Shown: positions 26,545 through 39,510, numbered from the stretch's first letter. The stretch: 64,000 bases of DNA from Streptomyces tauricus (GCF_014650955.1 NZ_BMVY01000001.1:1-64000), one strand, 5' to 3'. Translations and numbers: made by a program. Notes: generated from the letters alone by a model not told the origin.

Positions 26545-27513
26545 ATGACCGACACCAACGGCGTCCGTCCCGTCCTGGAGCCCGCGGCGGCGGCCTTCGC
26601 CCAGGCCACCGCCAACCCGCCCTACCTGTTCGACCTCACCCCCGCGGAAGGCCGCAAGGCCGTCGACGAGGTCCAGTCCGGTGAGATCGCCGAGCCGGCC
26701 GTCGACGAGGAGTGGATCACCGTCCCCGGCGGCCCCACCGGCGAGGTCCGCACCCGGATCGTCCGCCCCGCGGGAGCGACCGGCACCCTGCCGGTGATCA
26801 TCTACATCCACGGCGCCGGCTGGGTCTTCGGCAACGCCCACACCCACGACCGCCTGGTGCGCGAACTGGCCGTCGGCGCGGGCGCCGCGGTCGTCTTTCC
26901 CGAGTACGACCTCTCGCCCGAGGCGCGCTACCCCGTCGCCATCGAGCAGAACTACACCGTCGCCCAGTGGGTCACCACCACCGGCGCCGACCACGGCCTC
27001 GACGCCTCCCGCGTCGCGGTGGTGGGCGACTCCGTCGGCGGCAACATGAGCGCCGCCCTGACCCTCATGGCCAAGGAGCGCGGCGACGTCACGCTCGTCC
27101 AGCAGGTCCTCTTCTACCCGGTCACCGACGCCTCCTTCGACACCGGTTCCTACCACCAGTTCGCCGAGGGCTACTTCCTGCGCCGCGACGGCATGCAGTG
27201 GTTCTGGGACCAGTACACGACCGACGAGAAGCAGCGCGCCGAGATCACCGCGTCCCCGCTGCGCGCCACCACCGAGCAGCTCACCGGACTGCCCCCGGCC
27301 CTGGTCATCACCGGCGAGGCCGACGTCCTGCGCGACGAGGGCGAGGCCTACGCCAACAAGCTGCGCGAGGCCGGCGTGCCCGTCACCGCGGTCCGCTACC
27401 AGGGCGTCATCCACGACTTCGTGATGCTCAACGCCCTGCGCGAGACCCACGCCGCCGAGGCCGCCATCAGCCAGGCGATCGCCGTGCTCAAGGGCGCGCT
27501 GGCCACCGGCTGA
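26545..27513 (+). CDS. HSL-family (family IV) alpha/beta esterase
   Basis: A 322-residue hydrolase of the hormone-sensitive-lipase group. The oxyanion motif HGAGW (about 89-93, a variant of HGGGW) precedes the nucleophile GDSVGGN with Ser163. The Asp lies in ITGEADVLRDEG and the His in YQGVIHDFVM. ATG 26545 follows GAGGAGAT. Family IV esterases prefer short to medium acyl esters and include many detoxifying enzymes. Control by a peroxide-type MarR sensor suggests a role in handling oxidised lipids or an aromatic ester; that is inference. Confidence 0.9.
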   Translation: MTDTNGVRPVLEPAAAAFAQATANPPYLFDLTPAEGRKAVDEVQSGEIAEPAVDEEWITVPGGPTGEVRTRIVRPAGATGTLPVIIYIHGAGWVFGNAHTHDRLVRELAVGAGAAVVFPEYDLSPEARYPVAIEQNYTVAQWVTTTGADHGLDASRVAVVGDSVGGNMSAALTLMAKERGDVTLVQQVLFYPVTDASFDTGSYHQFAEGYFLRRDGMQWFWDQYTTDEKQRAEITASPLRATTEQLTGLPPALVITGEADVLRDEGEAYANKLREAGVPVTAVRYQGVIHDFVMLNALRETHAAEAAISQAIAVLKGALATG

Positions 27514-27533
27514 CCGTCCCGGCCCCCGGCGAC

Positions 27534-27586
27534 AGCCCGGTCCTCCTCCTCCCGCACCACGCACGTGGGAGGGGAAGGACCGGGCT
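27534..27586 (+). terminator. Terminator hairpin after the esterase
   Basis: AGCCCGGTCCT (27534-27544) pairs perfectly with AGGACCGGGCT (27576-27586). An inner CCTCCC/GGGAGG stem extends the hairpin. It begins 21 bases past the esterase stop. Confidence 0.7.
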
Positions 27587-27637
27587 GTTCGCGACTGTGG
27601 GGAGTCGGGCCGGGCGGGCATCGGAGGAGTGGGACCT

Positions 27638-27662
27638 GTGTACGGTCCGTATGTTCGGGTAG
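27638..27662 (+). promoter_or_regulatory. Candidate SigB-type promoter of the second MarR gene
   Basis: GTGT (27638-27641), 15 bases, then GGGTAG (27657-27662) fits GNNT-N15-GGGTA, differing from the consensus GGGTAY in the last base. A GTGTACG/CGTACAC dyad (27638-27644 and 27669-27675) brackets the start region and may be a MarR operator. The leader to GTG 27726 would be about 57 bases. The motif is short, so chance matches are possible. Confidence 0.4.
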
Positions 27663-27725
27663 GGCCGACGTACACGACCACTGTCCTGGCCGGAGCCGAC
27701 CGAGAGAACCGAAAGAGAAGTGCGT

Positions 27726-28217
27726 GTGACCACTCCCGTGCCGGATCGCCCCCAGCGCGCCGGCCACCCGCCGGACACGCTCGCCGATCACGTGCTCGAC
27801 GCGGTGGAGAGTCTGGTGACGCTGTGGTTCGCGGCGTCCGCGGACGCACCGCCCCGGTTGCCCACCCGGCAACTGCTCGCGCTGCAGACCGTCCGAAGAC
27901 TGCCGGAACTCAATCTCACCGCCCTCGCCGAGCACCTGGGCATCGCGCTGCCCACCGCGAGCCGGCTGTGCGGCCGCCTCGAATCCGCCGGACTGCTGCG
28001 GCGGACCGTCCAGCCGCACAACCGCCGTGAGGTGCAGCTCGTGGTCACCTCACAGGGGCGACAGCTCCTGGCCGACGTCACCCAGCACCGCTCCCTGGGC
28101 CTCACCGGTGTGTTCGCGGTGATGACACCGGCGGAGCGGGCCGCTCTGCAACAGGGCCTGCACGCCTTCCACCGGGCCCACGCCCTCGTACGTCCGCAGC
28201 CGCCGCAGGCCGGGTGA
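27726..28217 (+). CDS. MarR-family transcriptional regulator
   Basis: A 163-residue winged-helix protein: an N-terminal dimer helix (ADHVLDAVESLVTLWFAA), then LTALAEHLGIALPTASRLCGRLESAGLLRRTVQPHNRREVQLVVT as the HTH and wing, and a C-terminal dimer helix. Two in-frame GTG codons (27720 and 27726) compete; I prefer 27726 because GAGAAG lies five bases upstream. It converges on the phosphatase gene at 28238 with 20 bases between and marks the left border of the stress-signalling island. Related MarR-like proteins accompany STAS/phosphatase genes in Streptomyces, but the ligand is unknown. Confidence 0.8.
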   Translation: MTTPVPDRPQRAGHPPDTLADHVLDAVESLVTLWFAASADAPPRLPTRQLLALQTVRRLPELNLTALAEHLGIALPTASRLCGRLESAGLLRRTVQPHNRREVQLVVTSQGRQLLADVTQHRSLGLTGVFAVMTPAERAALQQGLHAFHRAHALVRPQPPQAG

Positions 28218-28237
28218 GACGGCCCCGTCGGGAGAGT

Positions 28238-29995
28238 TCAGAAGGCCAGCCTGGTGGGGGTCCTCACCATCTCCGCCGCCCGGCTGTGGAGATGGCACAG
28301 CAGGAGACACACGTCGTCGTCCCGCTCGGAATCGCTCAGCAGCGGATGCAGCAGACTGTCGGCCGAGGCGTCCAGGTCGGCGTCGAGGTCCGCGGAACGG
28401 AAGGTACCGAGGGCCGCGGCGAGCCGCTCGATGCCCGGGTCTATGCCCTGGGCGCGGCGTTCGACCAGACCGTCCGTGTAGAGCGCCAGGGTCGAACCGG
28501 GCGTGAGGGTCACCGTGTGGTCCTGGATCACCTGCTGCAACGGGATGCCGAGCATCGCACCGGGCTTGGCGTCGAGCGTGTGCACCCGCCCGTCGGGGGT
28601 GCGCAGCACGGGCGGCGGATGGCCCGCCGCGGCCCAGGTGAGCGTCGGCTCGTCGGGGTGGAAGCGGGCGATGACGGCGGTGGCGTACAGATCGGGCTGC
28701 AGGTGGTGCAGGAAGATGTGCAGCCGCGTGAGGAGCTGGCCCGGGGTGCCGCCGTCGACGGCGTACGCCCGTAGCGCGGTGCGCAGCTGGCTCATCATGA
28801 CGGCGGCGTGCAGTCCGTGCCCGGTCACGTCGCCGATGACGGTGATGAGGCTGCCGTCGGGCTGCCGGAAGGCGTCGTACCAGTCACCGCCGATGTTCAG
28901 ACCGTGGGTGGCGGGCAGATAGCGCGCGGCCAGATGCAGTCCCGGGGTGGTGGGCAGATCCGTGAGCAGAGCGCGCTGCAGGGTCTCGGCGATGTCCCGG
29001 TTGTGCTCGAAGCGCCGGGCGTTGTCGATCGCCACACCGGCCCGGCGGGTGAGTTCGATCAGCATGACGACGTCGTCGGCGTCCCACCGCGCGGCCGGCG
29101 GCGAGAGGATCAGGACCCCCTGCTGTGTCCGCCGGGTCCCTATCGGAATGCACAGCAGGGGGGTCGCGGGGCGCAGGGCCGAGGCGGGGTGGTCGTCGAC
29201 ACCGGGGAGGTCCCCCGGATGGTCGGCGGCGTACTGCGGGCGCCCGGTGCGGGCCGCGGCCACGGCGGCGGCCGGACGCGGCGCGTTCACACGGTCCTCG
29301 TCGTCCCCGTCGAAGAGCCATACGTCGACACTGTCGGCGTACTCGGGAACCAACAGGCTCTGCAGTCGGCGGACGACCTCGTCGTGGTTGAGCGAGGCCG
29401 TCAGCACGGCGCTCGCGTCGGCCAGGAACGTCAGTCTGCGGCGGGCGGTCTCCGCCTCACCGCGCGCCTTCCGCTCGGCGGCCAGGAGGTCGCGCTGGGC
29501 CCGGCCTGCCGCGTCCAGCTCCGCGTGCAGGGCCAGTACGCCCTGGTTGGTCTGATCCAGTTCCTCCCGGTGGGAGGTGACCAGGTCCTCCTGCTCGCCC
29601 AGTTTCTCCAGCACCAGGGCCGTGTCCTCGTCGGCGCCCAGCAGGGCCTCGGCCAGTGCCCCGGGGTCGTCCGCCACGGCCTCGGGGTCCGCCGTTGGCG
29701 CGCCGACGGCGCAGGCGACCGTCATGTGCCACGGCGGCCGTCCCTCGTCGTCCGCGCCGTCGCACGGGGTCAGGACGGCCCGCAGCAGACCGTCCTCGGG
29801 CGGTTCCGTTTCCGCCTCCAGGTCCAGTCGCCAGGTGCCTCCCCGCGTGAGGCACTGGCGCAGCCGTGCGCCGAGTGCGGCGGTCAGCCGGGTCCGCTCC
29901 ATGTCGGAGACCCCGTGCGCCGCGGCCACGCGCGCCGTGTCGGCGCGGGCCCGAGCGGCGTCGGGGACGGTGGAGATGTGCCAGGTACGAATCAT
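28238..29995 (-). CDS. GAF-containing SpoIIE/PP2C serine phosphatase (RsbU-like)
   Basis: A 585-residue cytoplasmic phosphatase. The N-terminal approximately 90 residues resemble a degraded HATPase-like region. Next come a coiled segment (EEDTALVLEKLGEQ to AETARRR), a GAF domain (TFLADASAVLTASLNHDEVVRRL through RAGVAIDNARRFE), and a SpoIIE-type PP2C domain with GGDWYDAF, GDVTGHGLHAA, AAGHPPPVL, LYTDGLVER and DDDVCLLL, the metal-binding aspartates expected of an active enzyme. In partner-switching systems such phosphatases dephosphorylate STAS antagonists; the STAS protein at 30454 is the nearest candidate. The start ATG lacks a strong Shine-Dalgarno. Confidence 0.9.
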   Translation of the reverse strand: MIRTWHISTVPDAARARADTARVAAAHGVSDMERTRLTAALGARLRQCLTRGGTWRLDLEAETEPPEDGLLRAVLTPCDGADDEGRPPWHMTVACAVGAPTADPEAVADDPGALAEALLGADEDTALVLEKLGEQEDLVTSHREELDQTNQGVLALHAELDAAGRAQRDLLAAERKARGEAETARRRLTFLADASAVLTASLNHDEVVRRLQSLLVPEYADSVDVWLFDGDDEDRVNAPRPAAAVAAARTGRPQYAADHPGDLPGVDDHPASALRPATPLLCIPIGTRRTQQGVLILSPPAARWDADDVVMLIELTRRAGVAIDNARRFEHNRDIAETLQRALLTDLPTTPGLHLAARYLPATHGLNIGGDWYDAFRQPDGSLITVIGDVTGHGLHAAVMMSQLRTALRAYAVDGGTPGQLLTRLHIFLHHLQPDLYATAVIARFHPDEPTLTWAAAGHPPPVLRTPDGRVHTLDAKPGAMLGIPLQQVIQDHTVTLTPGSTLALYTDGLVERRAQGIDPGIERLAAALGTFRSADLDADLDASADSLLHPLLSDSERDDDVCLLLCHLHSRAAEMVRTPTRLAF

Positions 29996-30383
29996 GGTGT
30001 GCGGTCCGACGGAGTGGGGGCCGGTACGGCGACGGCGATGTCGTCCCCTACGGGCCGGGCGGAGCTGCTCGCATCGCGCGCCGCATGGCGGCGATCACAG
30101 CCGGGTGGAAGGACGTGAGGTCCGCGTCCGAGGGCGAAGTCCGTCGGCCGGGCAGGCCGTGACCGATCGTGGGGCCCGCTGATGTGCCGGCACGGCCGGC
30201 CGTCCGCATCCCGCGCTCTCCGGCGGTCGCCTGCGGCGTGTGCCCCCGGGAGGGGAGCCCCAGGGAGGGGAGGGGAAGCGGATGGGTCACCGGGCACCGG
30301 CACCTGCGGATCCCATCACCCGTGCGCTGTAGAGCATGCCGAAGGAGGGCAACCGCGCCGCTCACTTTCTTGCCTTGGTGAAA

Positions 30384-30406
30384 TGTTGTCAAACAACAAC
30401 TGTTGT
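30384..30406. repeat. AT-rich alternating inverted repeat between phosphatase and STAS genes
   Basis: TGTTGT (30384-30389), ACAACA (30393-30398) and TGTTGT (30401-30406) allow two mutually exclusive hairpins. On the minus strand a perfect -35 hexamer TTGACA (complement of 30387-30392) lies inside the array, pointing to the phosphatase start 390 bases away. The -10 is weak (GAAAGT at 17 bp). The rest of the 458-base gap 29996-30453 holds no convincing gene. Confidence 0.45.
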
Positions 30407-30453
30407 ACGTGAGTGTGCTCCGCCGTCCCCCGAGGGCGGAGCGTGCGTGGGGC

Positions 30454-30837
30454 TCAGGCGGAGTCGCTCGGCTGCTGCTTGTCCACGAGGGCGAGCGAGT
30501 CCTCGACGCTGTCGGTCACGGGGACGGTGATGCTCACACCGGTGAGGTCGAGGATCCGTCGCACGGGCGGCGTCGGCGAGATGATGTGCACGCTCCCGTC
30601 GAGTTCCCGCGTCTGCTGGTACGCCCTGATGATGATGTTCATACCGGACGAGTCCATGAAGGGCACGGCCGCGAGGTCCAGCAGGAAGTGTCGACGACCG
30701 TGCTGGAACTGGTTCGCCAGATGGTGCTGGAGTCCCGTCGCGGTGTCGATGTCCAGATGTCCCTCGACCGTGAGCAGGACGACGTCCTCGCGAGGCAGGG
30801 ACACCTCGACGGACAACGGGTTCTGGGCTATGGACAC
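30454..30837 (-). CDS. STAS-domain anti-anti-sigma factor (RsbV-like)
   Basis: A 127-residue single STAS domain. The phosphorylation loop FMDSSGMNI carries DSSG at 62-65, matching the SpoIIAA/RsbV site where an HATPase kinase phosphorylates a Ser and a PP2C phosphatase removes the phosphate. HLDIDTATGLQHHL and ILDLTGV are further landmarks. I start at GTG 30837 because GGGAGG (complement of 30843-30848) sits five bases upstream; an ATG at 30858 would bury that site in the coding region. Partners are probably one or more of the three HATPase proteins at 41471, 44215 and 44779 and the phosphatases on either side. Confidence 0.92.
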   Translation of the reverse strand: MSIAQNPLSVEVSLPREDVVLLTVEGHLDIDTATGLQHHLANQFQHGRRHFLLDLAAVPFMDSSGMNIIIRAYQQTRELDGSVHIISPTPPVRRILDLTGVSITVPVTDSVEDSLALVDKQQPSDSA

Positions 30838-30873
30838 AAGTACCTCCCACGAAGTCATAACGGTCTGGGGCAG

Positions 30874-30898
30874 CTACCCCCGTACTCGCATTCGATGC
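30874..30898 (-). promoter_or_regulatory. Candidate SigB-type promoter of the STAS gene
   Basis: On the minus strand GCAT (complement of 30895-30898), 15 bases, then GGGTAG (complement of 30874-30879) fits GNNT-N15-GGGTA except for the last base. The transcript would start about 30 bases before GTG 30837. Confidence 0.45.
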
Positions 30899-31066
30899 CG
30901 TCGCCGACGGCACACGCGACGTGATCAAGCTCTCGTCGGCGGTTTCTTGCGGCACGCGCAGGTAGGGGCCTCACCAGCGGGTCTGTGTCTGTCGTCGCAC
31001 ATGCCCGCGCGTCTACCCCGGCTTCGCCCCCGCATGCGGACCTTTTTGTTCATGGCCGGTGAAGGA

Positions 31067-33616
31067 CTACGACACGCGGATGCCCACGATGCAGGTGTCG
31101 TCGTCGGTGTCCGACCTGCTGTACGTGAGGAGCCGGTCCAGCTGCTGGTCGAGCGTGCACGGCGCCGTACGGACCGTGGTGAGCAGCTGGGTCATGGACT
31201 CCTCCATCGTGCGGTCCCGCCGCTCGATCAGGCCGTCCGTGTACATCAGCAGCGTGTCGTCGACCGCCAGTTGGACCTCGTCCTCGCCGTACGTCACCTC
31301 GGGCACGGCGCCCAGCAGCAGGCCCTTGAGGAGCGGCAGGGACACCGCCTCCGCGTCCCGCACCAGTACGGGCGGCAGATGACCCGCCCGGGCCCAGCGC
31401 AGCTTACGGCTGCGCGGGTCGTAGATACCGCAGACCGCGGTGGCGGTGATGGAGCCCGTCAGATGGTGCGCCACGCTGTTGAGCCAGCTCAGCAGCTGGC
31501 CGGGGCCCGCCCCGGTCACCGCGAGCCCGCGCAGGGCGTTGCGCAGCACGACCATGCTCGTCGCGGCCTCTATGCCGTGCCCGGCCACGTCGCCCACGCA
31601 CAGGAGCACCAGACCGGACGGCAGCACGACCGCGTCGTACCAGTCGCCGCCCACGAGCTGTTCGGTCTCGGCGGGCCGGTAGCGGACGGCCACGTCGAGC
31701 CGGGGAGCCTGCAGAGGCGCCTGGGTCGGGGGCATGATGGCGTGCTGCAACTGCAGCGTCAGCCGGTTGCGCTCGGTCGCCTGCTGCTCGGAGTGCGCGA
31801 GCTGGTCCCGCGTGGCGGCCAGCGCGACCTCCGTCCAGTGCTGGGCCGAGATGTCCTGATAGGCGCCTCGCAGGACGAACGGCCGGCCGTCGGCGTCGAG
31901 CACCGGCTCCGCGACCACGCGGATGTGGCGGGTCACCTCGTCGGGACGCTGGAGCCGGAAGGCCGCGGCGGCTGGCCGCCCGTGGTGGAGCAGGGTGCGC
32001 AGGAAGCGGCCGATGGCGACGGCGTCGTCCGGGTGGGCGTGCAGGGCCAGGTCCTCCAGCGGCACCGGACCGCTCGACGGCGATCTGCCGTACAGGCTGA
32101 AGAGCTGGCCGTTCCAGGTGATCTCGCCCGTGAGCAGGTTCTCCTCGAAACCCCCGATACGGCCCAGGCGCTGCGCGTGCTGGAGCAGGCTCGCCAGCCG
32201 TGCCGTCTCGTCCTCGACGCGCCAGATGAGCAGCACGCTGTTGCCGTGGCGGCTGATGCTGATGTCGGCCACGGACGCCACCGTCACCTGGTCGACGAGA
32301 GCCGTGAGGTTCATGCGCTGGGCGCGGAACGGCTCCCCGGTGGCGTAGACGCGCTCGACCCGCTGGAACAGTTCGCTCTCCCCGGCGGCCATCGGGTACG
32401 CCTCGAGGAGCAGGGCGCCGTTGACGAGGCCGCGCGGTCGCCCGGCCGGATCCAGGAACCGGCTGTTGACGTGATGGATGTGGAAGTCGACGAGATGCCC
32501 GTCGTCGAGGTACGGGACGAGGACCAGCGCGGGATCGTGCAGCCCGTCGGCCAGATCCACCAGTTCGGCGGCGTCCGGCAGGACACGGGGTTCAGTGACG
32601 GTGTCGCCGCCGTGCACGAACGCGTACGTCTCCAGCGTGTGGGCGCACAGCTCCGCCAGCGCCTCGACCTGGCGGATCACCTGGGGCGACTGCGGTTCCA
32701 GGGGAGTGGGCCAGACGACTTCGAGGACGCCGTGGACGCGCCCGCCGGTGCCGGCGGGGAGGGCGGCCCTTCCCCCGTCGGGGAAGTGGTGCTGGCCGAT
32801 GGAGGGGAGACCGGTCTCGGAGAGGGAGCCGATCCATTGCCCGGCGCGCTCGGTGAGACTCGTGCGGGCCACCGTCATCACCCCGGGGGGCACATAGCGC
32901 CAGCGCCCGGCCTCCGCGGGGGAGAACCCGGCGCTGCCCGCGAGCGTCAGCGAACCGTCGGTGCCCGCGGTCCAGATGGCCACGGCCACCGCGCCGAGCG
33001 GGGTCAGCGCGTGGTGGAAGAGGGAGTCGGCGACGGCCTGGGTGTCGGGGGCCGCCAGCGCGCCGCTCTCGGCCTCCCGCAGCCGTACCGCGGCGGAACG
33101 CTCCCTCTCCTCGCGGTCCGCGGCCGCGCCTTCCTGGCCCTTCGCGCCGGCCAGGAAGGCGCCGGTCACGTCCGACAGACGGTCGCGGGCGGACTGGTTG
33201 ATGACGTCGACCGCGAGTTCGAGCGGTGTCACCTTCGCCTGCTCGGCCAGCTCGGCGAGCTGGCGGGCGGCCTGGGCCGGACCGCAGCCCAGCCGCTCGA
33301 CCAGGATGCCCTTGGCGAGTTCCATCAGGGCACGCCCGTCGGCCTCGGCCTGGGCCGCCCGCACCTCGCGGCGCAGCCGCTCCACCGTCGCGGCCAGCTT
33401 GCCCACGGGGTAGTTGGCGGTCAGGGCGGTCTGTTCGTCCGCCGACGCGTCCACCTCCGTGTCCGCGCCCACAGCCACATCCGTGCTCGGGCTCGTGCCT
33501 GTACCTGCGTCTGTGGCTGTACTCGTGCCTGCGTCTGTGTCCGTGTCGAAGACGGCGTCGTCGCCGGTGCCGTCGGTGGCGTCGTTCGGGTCAGGGTGTG
33601 GTTCTGGAAGGCTCAC
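31067..33616 (-). CDS. ANTAR-GAF-PAS-PP2C multidomain phosphatase
   Basis: An 849-residue protein. The first about 70 residues are a Thr/Asp/Ala-rich low-complexity tail. An ANTAR-type segment follows (LAATVERLRREVRAAQAEAD, ALMELAKGILVERLGCGPAQA), then a GAF region (VADSLFHHALTPLGAVAVAIW), a PAS region (VDLADGLHDPALVLV), a second PAS_3-type fold (LGRIGGFEENLLTGEITWNG), and a C-terminal SpoIIE/PP2C domain with GGDWYDAV, GDVAGHGIEAA, RAGHLPPVL, MYTDGLIER and DDDTCIVG. GTG 33616 is the first sensible start, behind GAGGAG; the ATG nearer that site is out of frame and stops after three codons. It lies 91 bases downstream of the hybrid kinase on the same strand, so the two are probably co-expressed. 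Confidence 0.88.
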   Translation of the reverse strand: MSLPEPHPDPNDATDGTGDDAVFDTDTDAGTSTATDAGTGTSPSTDVAVGADTEVDASADEQTALTANYPVGKLAATVERLRREVRAAQAEADGRALMELAKGILVERLGCGPAQAARQLAELAEQAKVTPLELAVDVINQSARDRLSDVTGAFLAGAKGQEGAAADREERERSAAVRLREAESGALAAPDTQAVADSLFHHALTPLGAVAVAIWTAGTDGSLTLAGSAGFSPAEAGRWRYVPPGVMTVARTSLTERAGQWIGSLSETGLPSIGQHHFPDGGRAALPAGTGGRVHGVLEVVWPTPLEPQSPQVIRQVEALAELCAHTLETYAFVHGGDTVTEPRVLPDAAELVDLADGLHDPALVLVPYLDDGHLVDFHIHHVNSRFLDPAGRPRGLVNGALLLEAYPMAAGESELFQRVERVYATGEPFRAQRMNLTALVDQVTVASVADISISRHGNSVLLIWRVEDETARLASLLQHAQRLGRIGGFEENLLTGEITWNGQLFSLYGRSPSSGPVPLEDLALHAHPDDAVAIGRFLRTLLHHGRPAAAAFRLQRPDEVTRHIRVVAEPVLDADGRPFVLRGAYQDISAQHWTEVALAATRDQLAHSEQQATERNRLTLQLQHAIMPPTQAPLQAPRLDVAVRYRPAETEQLVGGDWYDAVVLPSGLVLLCVGDVAGHGIEAATSMVVLRNALRGLAVTGAGPGQLLSWLNSVAHHLTGSITATAVCGIYDPRSRKLRWARAGHLPPVLVRDAEAVSLPLLKGLLLGAVPEVTYGEDEVQLAVDDTLLMYTDGLIERRDRTMEESMTQLLTTVRTAPCTLDQQLDRLLTYSRSDTDDDTCIVGIRVS

Positions 33617-33707
33617 GATGCCATTGCTCCTCGGCGGGGATGCCCGTGGGGGCGGGGTGCGGGGACCTGCGCCCGGCCGGTGCGCGCACACGGCCGGGCG
33701 CGGTCGC

Positions 33708-37982
<4,275 letters not shown>

Positions 37983-38333
37983 GCGCACCCTCGTTCCATG
38001 CCTCTTAGGTCCCTGTGCAAAAGGGACTCGGAACTACAGGCCCACTGCCGGACCACACCCTCGTCGGACATCCTGTTGCACGGGGCCGCCTGACGAGGAA
38101 ATACGCCGCAGGCTAACCCGTAAGTGAGGTTGTGAACAAAGTGTGGTGCCAAAACCGCCAAGCAGAGGACAAGGCGAGGCCAAGCCGGGGGCAAACGGGT
38201 GCCGGGGGAGTGCCCGGGAGGCGTGAGCCGGAGCGTGGCGAGGGTTACGCGGGCCCCTGCTCCGACGGCTGCACGGCCCGCGACCGGCCGGCCCCGCGAG
38301 CGGCGGTTCCCAGGGCCGGCGGGACCCACGACC

Positions 38334-38390
38334 GAGCCCGCCGTCGCGGTCCGGCGAGCGGGGGCTCGTGGGGACCGCGACGGCGGGCTC
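38334..38390 (-). terminator. Long terminator hairpin after the sigma factor gene
   Basis: A perfect 19-bp stem (38334-38352 with 38372-38390) has a smaller CGAGC/GCTCG hairpin in its loop. It lies 44 bases past the leftward sigma factor stop and separates that gene from the kinase. The rest of the gap 37983-38433 is the kinase leader. An AT-rich stretch at about 38105-38160 there contains, on the minus strand, GTTC-N14-GGGTTA, a weak promoter candidate. Confidence 0.75.
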
Positions 38391-38433
38391 AGTCACCGGC
38401 GGGGGGATGCCGGTCAGGGGGGGCTTGGGGGTG

Positions 38434-39378
38434 TCAGGCCACCGACGGGTCGAGCAGGCCGGCGCGGAGCCGCTTGATGATGCGGCTGATCAGACGCGAC
38501 ACGTGCATCTGGGAGATACCGAGAAGTTCGCCGATCTCGGCCTGGGTGCGCTCCTCGACGAACCGCAGGTGGATGATGCGGCGCTCACGCTCGTCGAGCT
38601 CGGCGACCAGGGGCGCCAGCGAGTGCAGGTCCTCGACGAGTTCGAGCGACCGGTCGTCCTCGCCGATGAAGTCGGCCAGGACGGACTCGCCGTGCGAGCC
38701 GTTGTCGGAGGTCAGAGCCGCGTCGAGCGACGAGGAGTTGTAGCAGTTCGCCGCCTTGCGGGCCTCGATGACCTCCGCCTCGGGCAGCGACATCAGGTGG
38801 GACAGCTCGGCGGTCGTGGGGGCACGGCCCAGCCGGGTCCGCAGTTCCTCCGTCGCCTTCGCCAGCTCGACCCGGGCCTCCTGCAGACGCCGCGGCACAT
38901 GGACGGCCCAGCTCGTGTCACGGAAGAAGCGCTTGATCTCCCCGACGATGTAGGGGACGGCGAAGGAGGTGAACTCCACCTCGCGCGACAGCTCGAACCG
39001 GTCGATGGCCTTGATCAGCCCGATGGTGCCGACCTGGACGATGTCCTCCATCGAGTCGCCCCGGCCGCGGAACCGGGAGGCCGCGTACCGGACGAGGGAG
39101 AGGTTCATCTCGATCAGGGTGTTGCGGGCGTACTGGTATTCGTGGGTGCCCTCTTCGAGCACGGCGAGGCGGTCGAAGAACTGCCGCGACAGCTCCCGGG
39201 CATCCTTCGGCCGGACGCGCGAGGGGTCCTCGATGAGAGGCAGGTCCGCCTCGTCCGCCGTCCGGGTCCCCTGCGCCGTGGCCGTTGCCCCGCCTGCCGT
39301 CACGGCTGCCATGCCGTCCACCCCACTCACCGTCGCTGTTGATGACACACGCCGTCTGCCCCGCTTCTCGCGGCTCAT
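38434..39378 (-). CDS. SigB/SigF-family RNA polymerase sigma factor
   Basis: A 314-residue sigma factor of the stress/development group. Region 2 is NLSLVRYAASRFRGRGDSMEDIVQVG, then VEFTSFAVPYIVGEIKRFFRD. Region 3 follows (ELRTRLGRAPTTAELSHLM). Region 4 is LDERERRIIHLRFVEERTQAEIGELLGISQMHVSRLISRI. It lacks region 1.1. This family is held by RsbW-like anti-sigma kinases and released by STAS antagonists, all of which occur nearby. ATG 39378 is used; no strong Shine-Dalgarno is present, and an in-frame TTG at 39387 is an alternative. It is divergent from a second sigma factor of the same family. Confidence 0.92.
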   Translation of the reverse strand: MSREKRGRRRVSSTATVSGVDGMAAVTAGGATATAQGTRTADEADLPLIEDPSRVRPKDARELSRQFFDRLAVLEEGTHEYQYARNTLIEMNLSLVRYAASRFRGRGDSMEDIVQVGTIGLIKAIDRFELSREVEFTSFAVPYIVGEIKRFFRDTSWAVHVPRRLQEARVELAKATEELRTRLGRAPTTAELSHLMSLPEAEVIEARKAANCYNSSSLDAALTSDNGSHGESVLADFIGEDDRSLELVEDLHSLAPLVAELDERERRIIHLRFVEERTQAEIGELLGISQMHVSRLISRIIKRLRAGLLDPSVA

Positions 39379-39426
39379 GCCACCCAATCTTGAAAGAGAT
39401 CAGGACCACTGAGGATCTGGCCAAAA

Positions 39427-39510
39427 GTCGACGCCCCGACGCGGTCCTTCGACGCCCCGACGCGGTCCGTCGACGCTTCGAAGCGGTCCTTCGTTGCTCC
39501 GACGTGGTCC
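39427..39510. repeat. Four tandem 21-bp repeats between two sigma factor genes
   Basis: Units at 39427-39447, 39448-39468, 39469-39489 and 39490-39510 follow the pattern K-TCGACGCCCCGACGCGGTCC (K is G or T); units 1 and 2 differ only at the first base, units 3 and 4 are diverged. A decayed fifth unit may follow. Two helical turns per unit puts every copy on the same DNA face. The array starts about 50 bp upstream of the leftward sigma start and fills part of the 448-base gap 39379-39826. It is open in several frames, but no supported gene covers it. Confidence 0.75.

Noticed and set aside
30048..30392. Minus-strand frame of 114 codons upstream of the phosphatase
   Set aside because: Its start region overlaps the AT-rich promoter-like array, and the product is Arg/Pro-rich without features.
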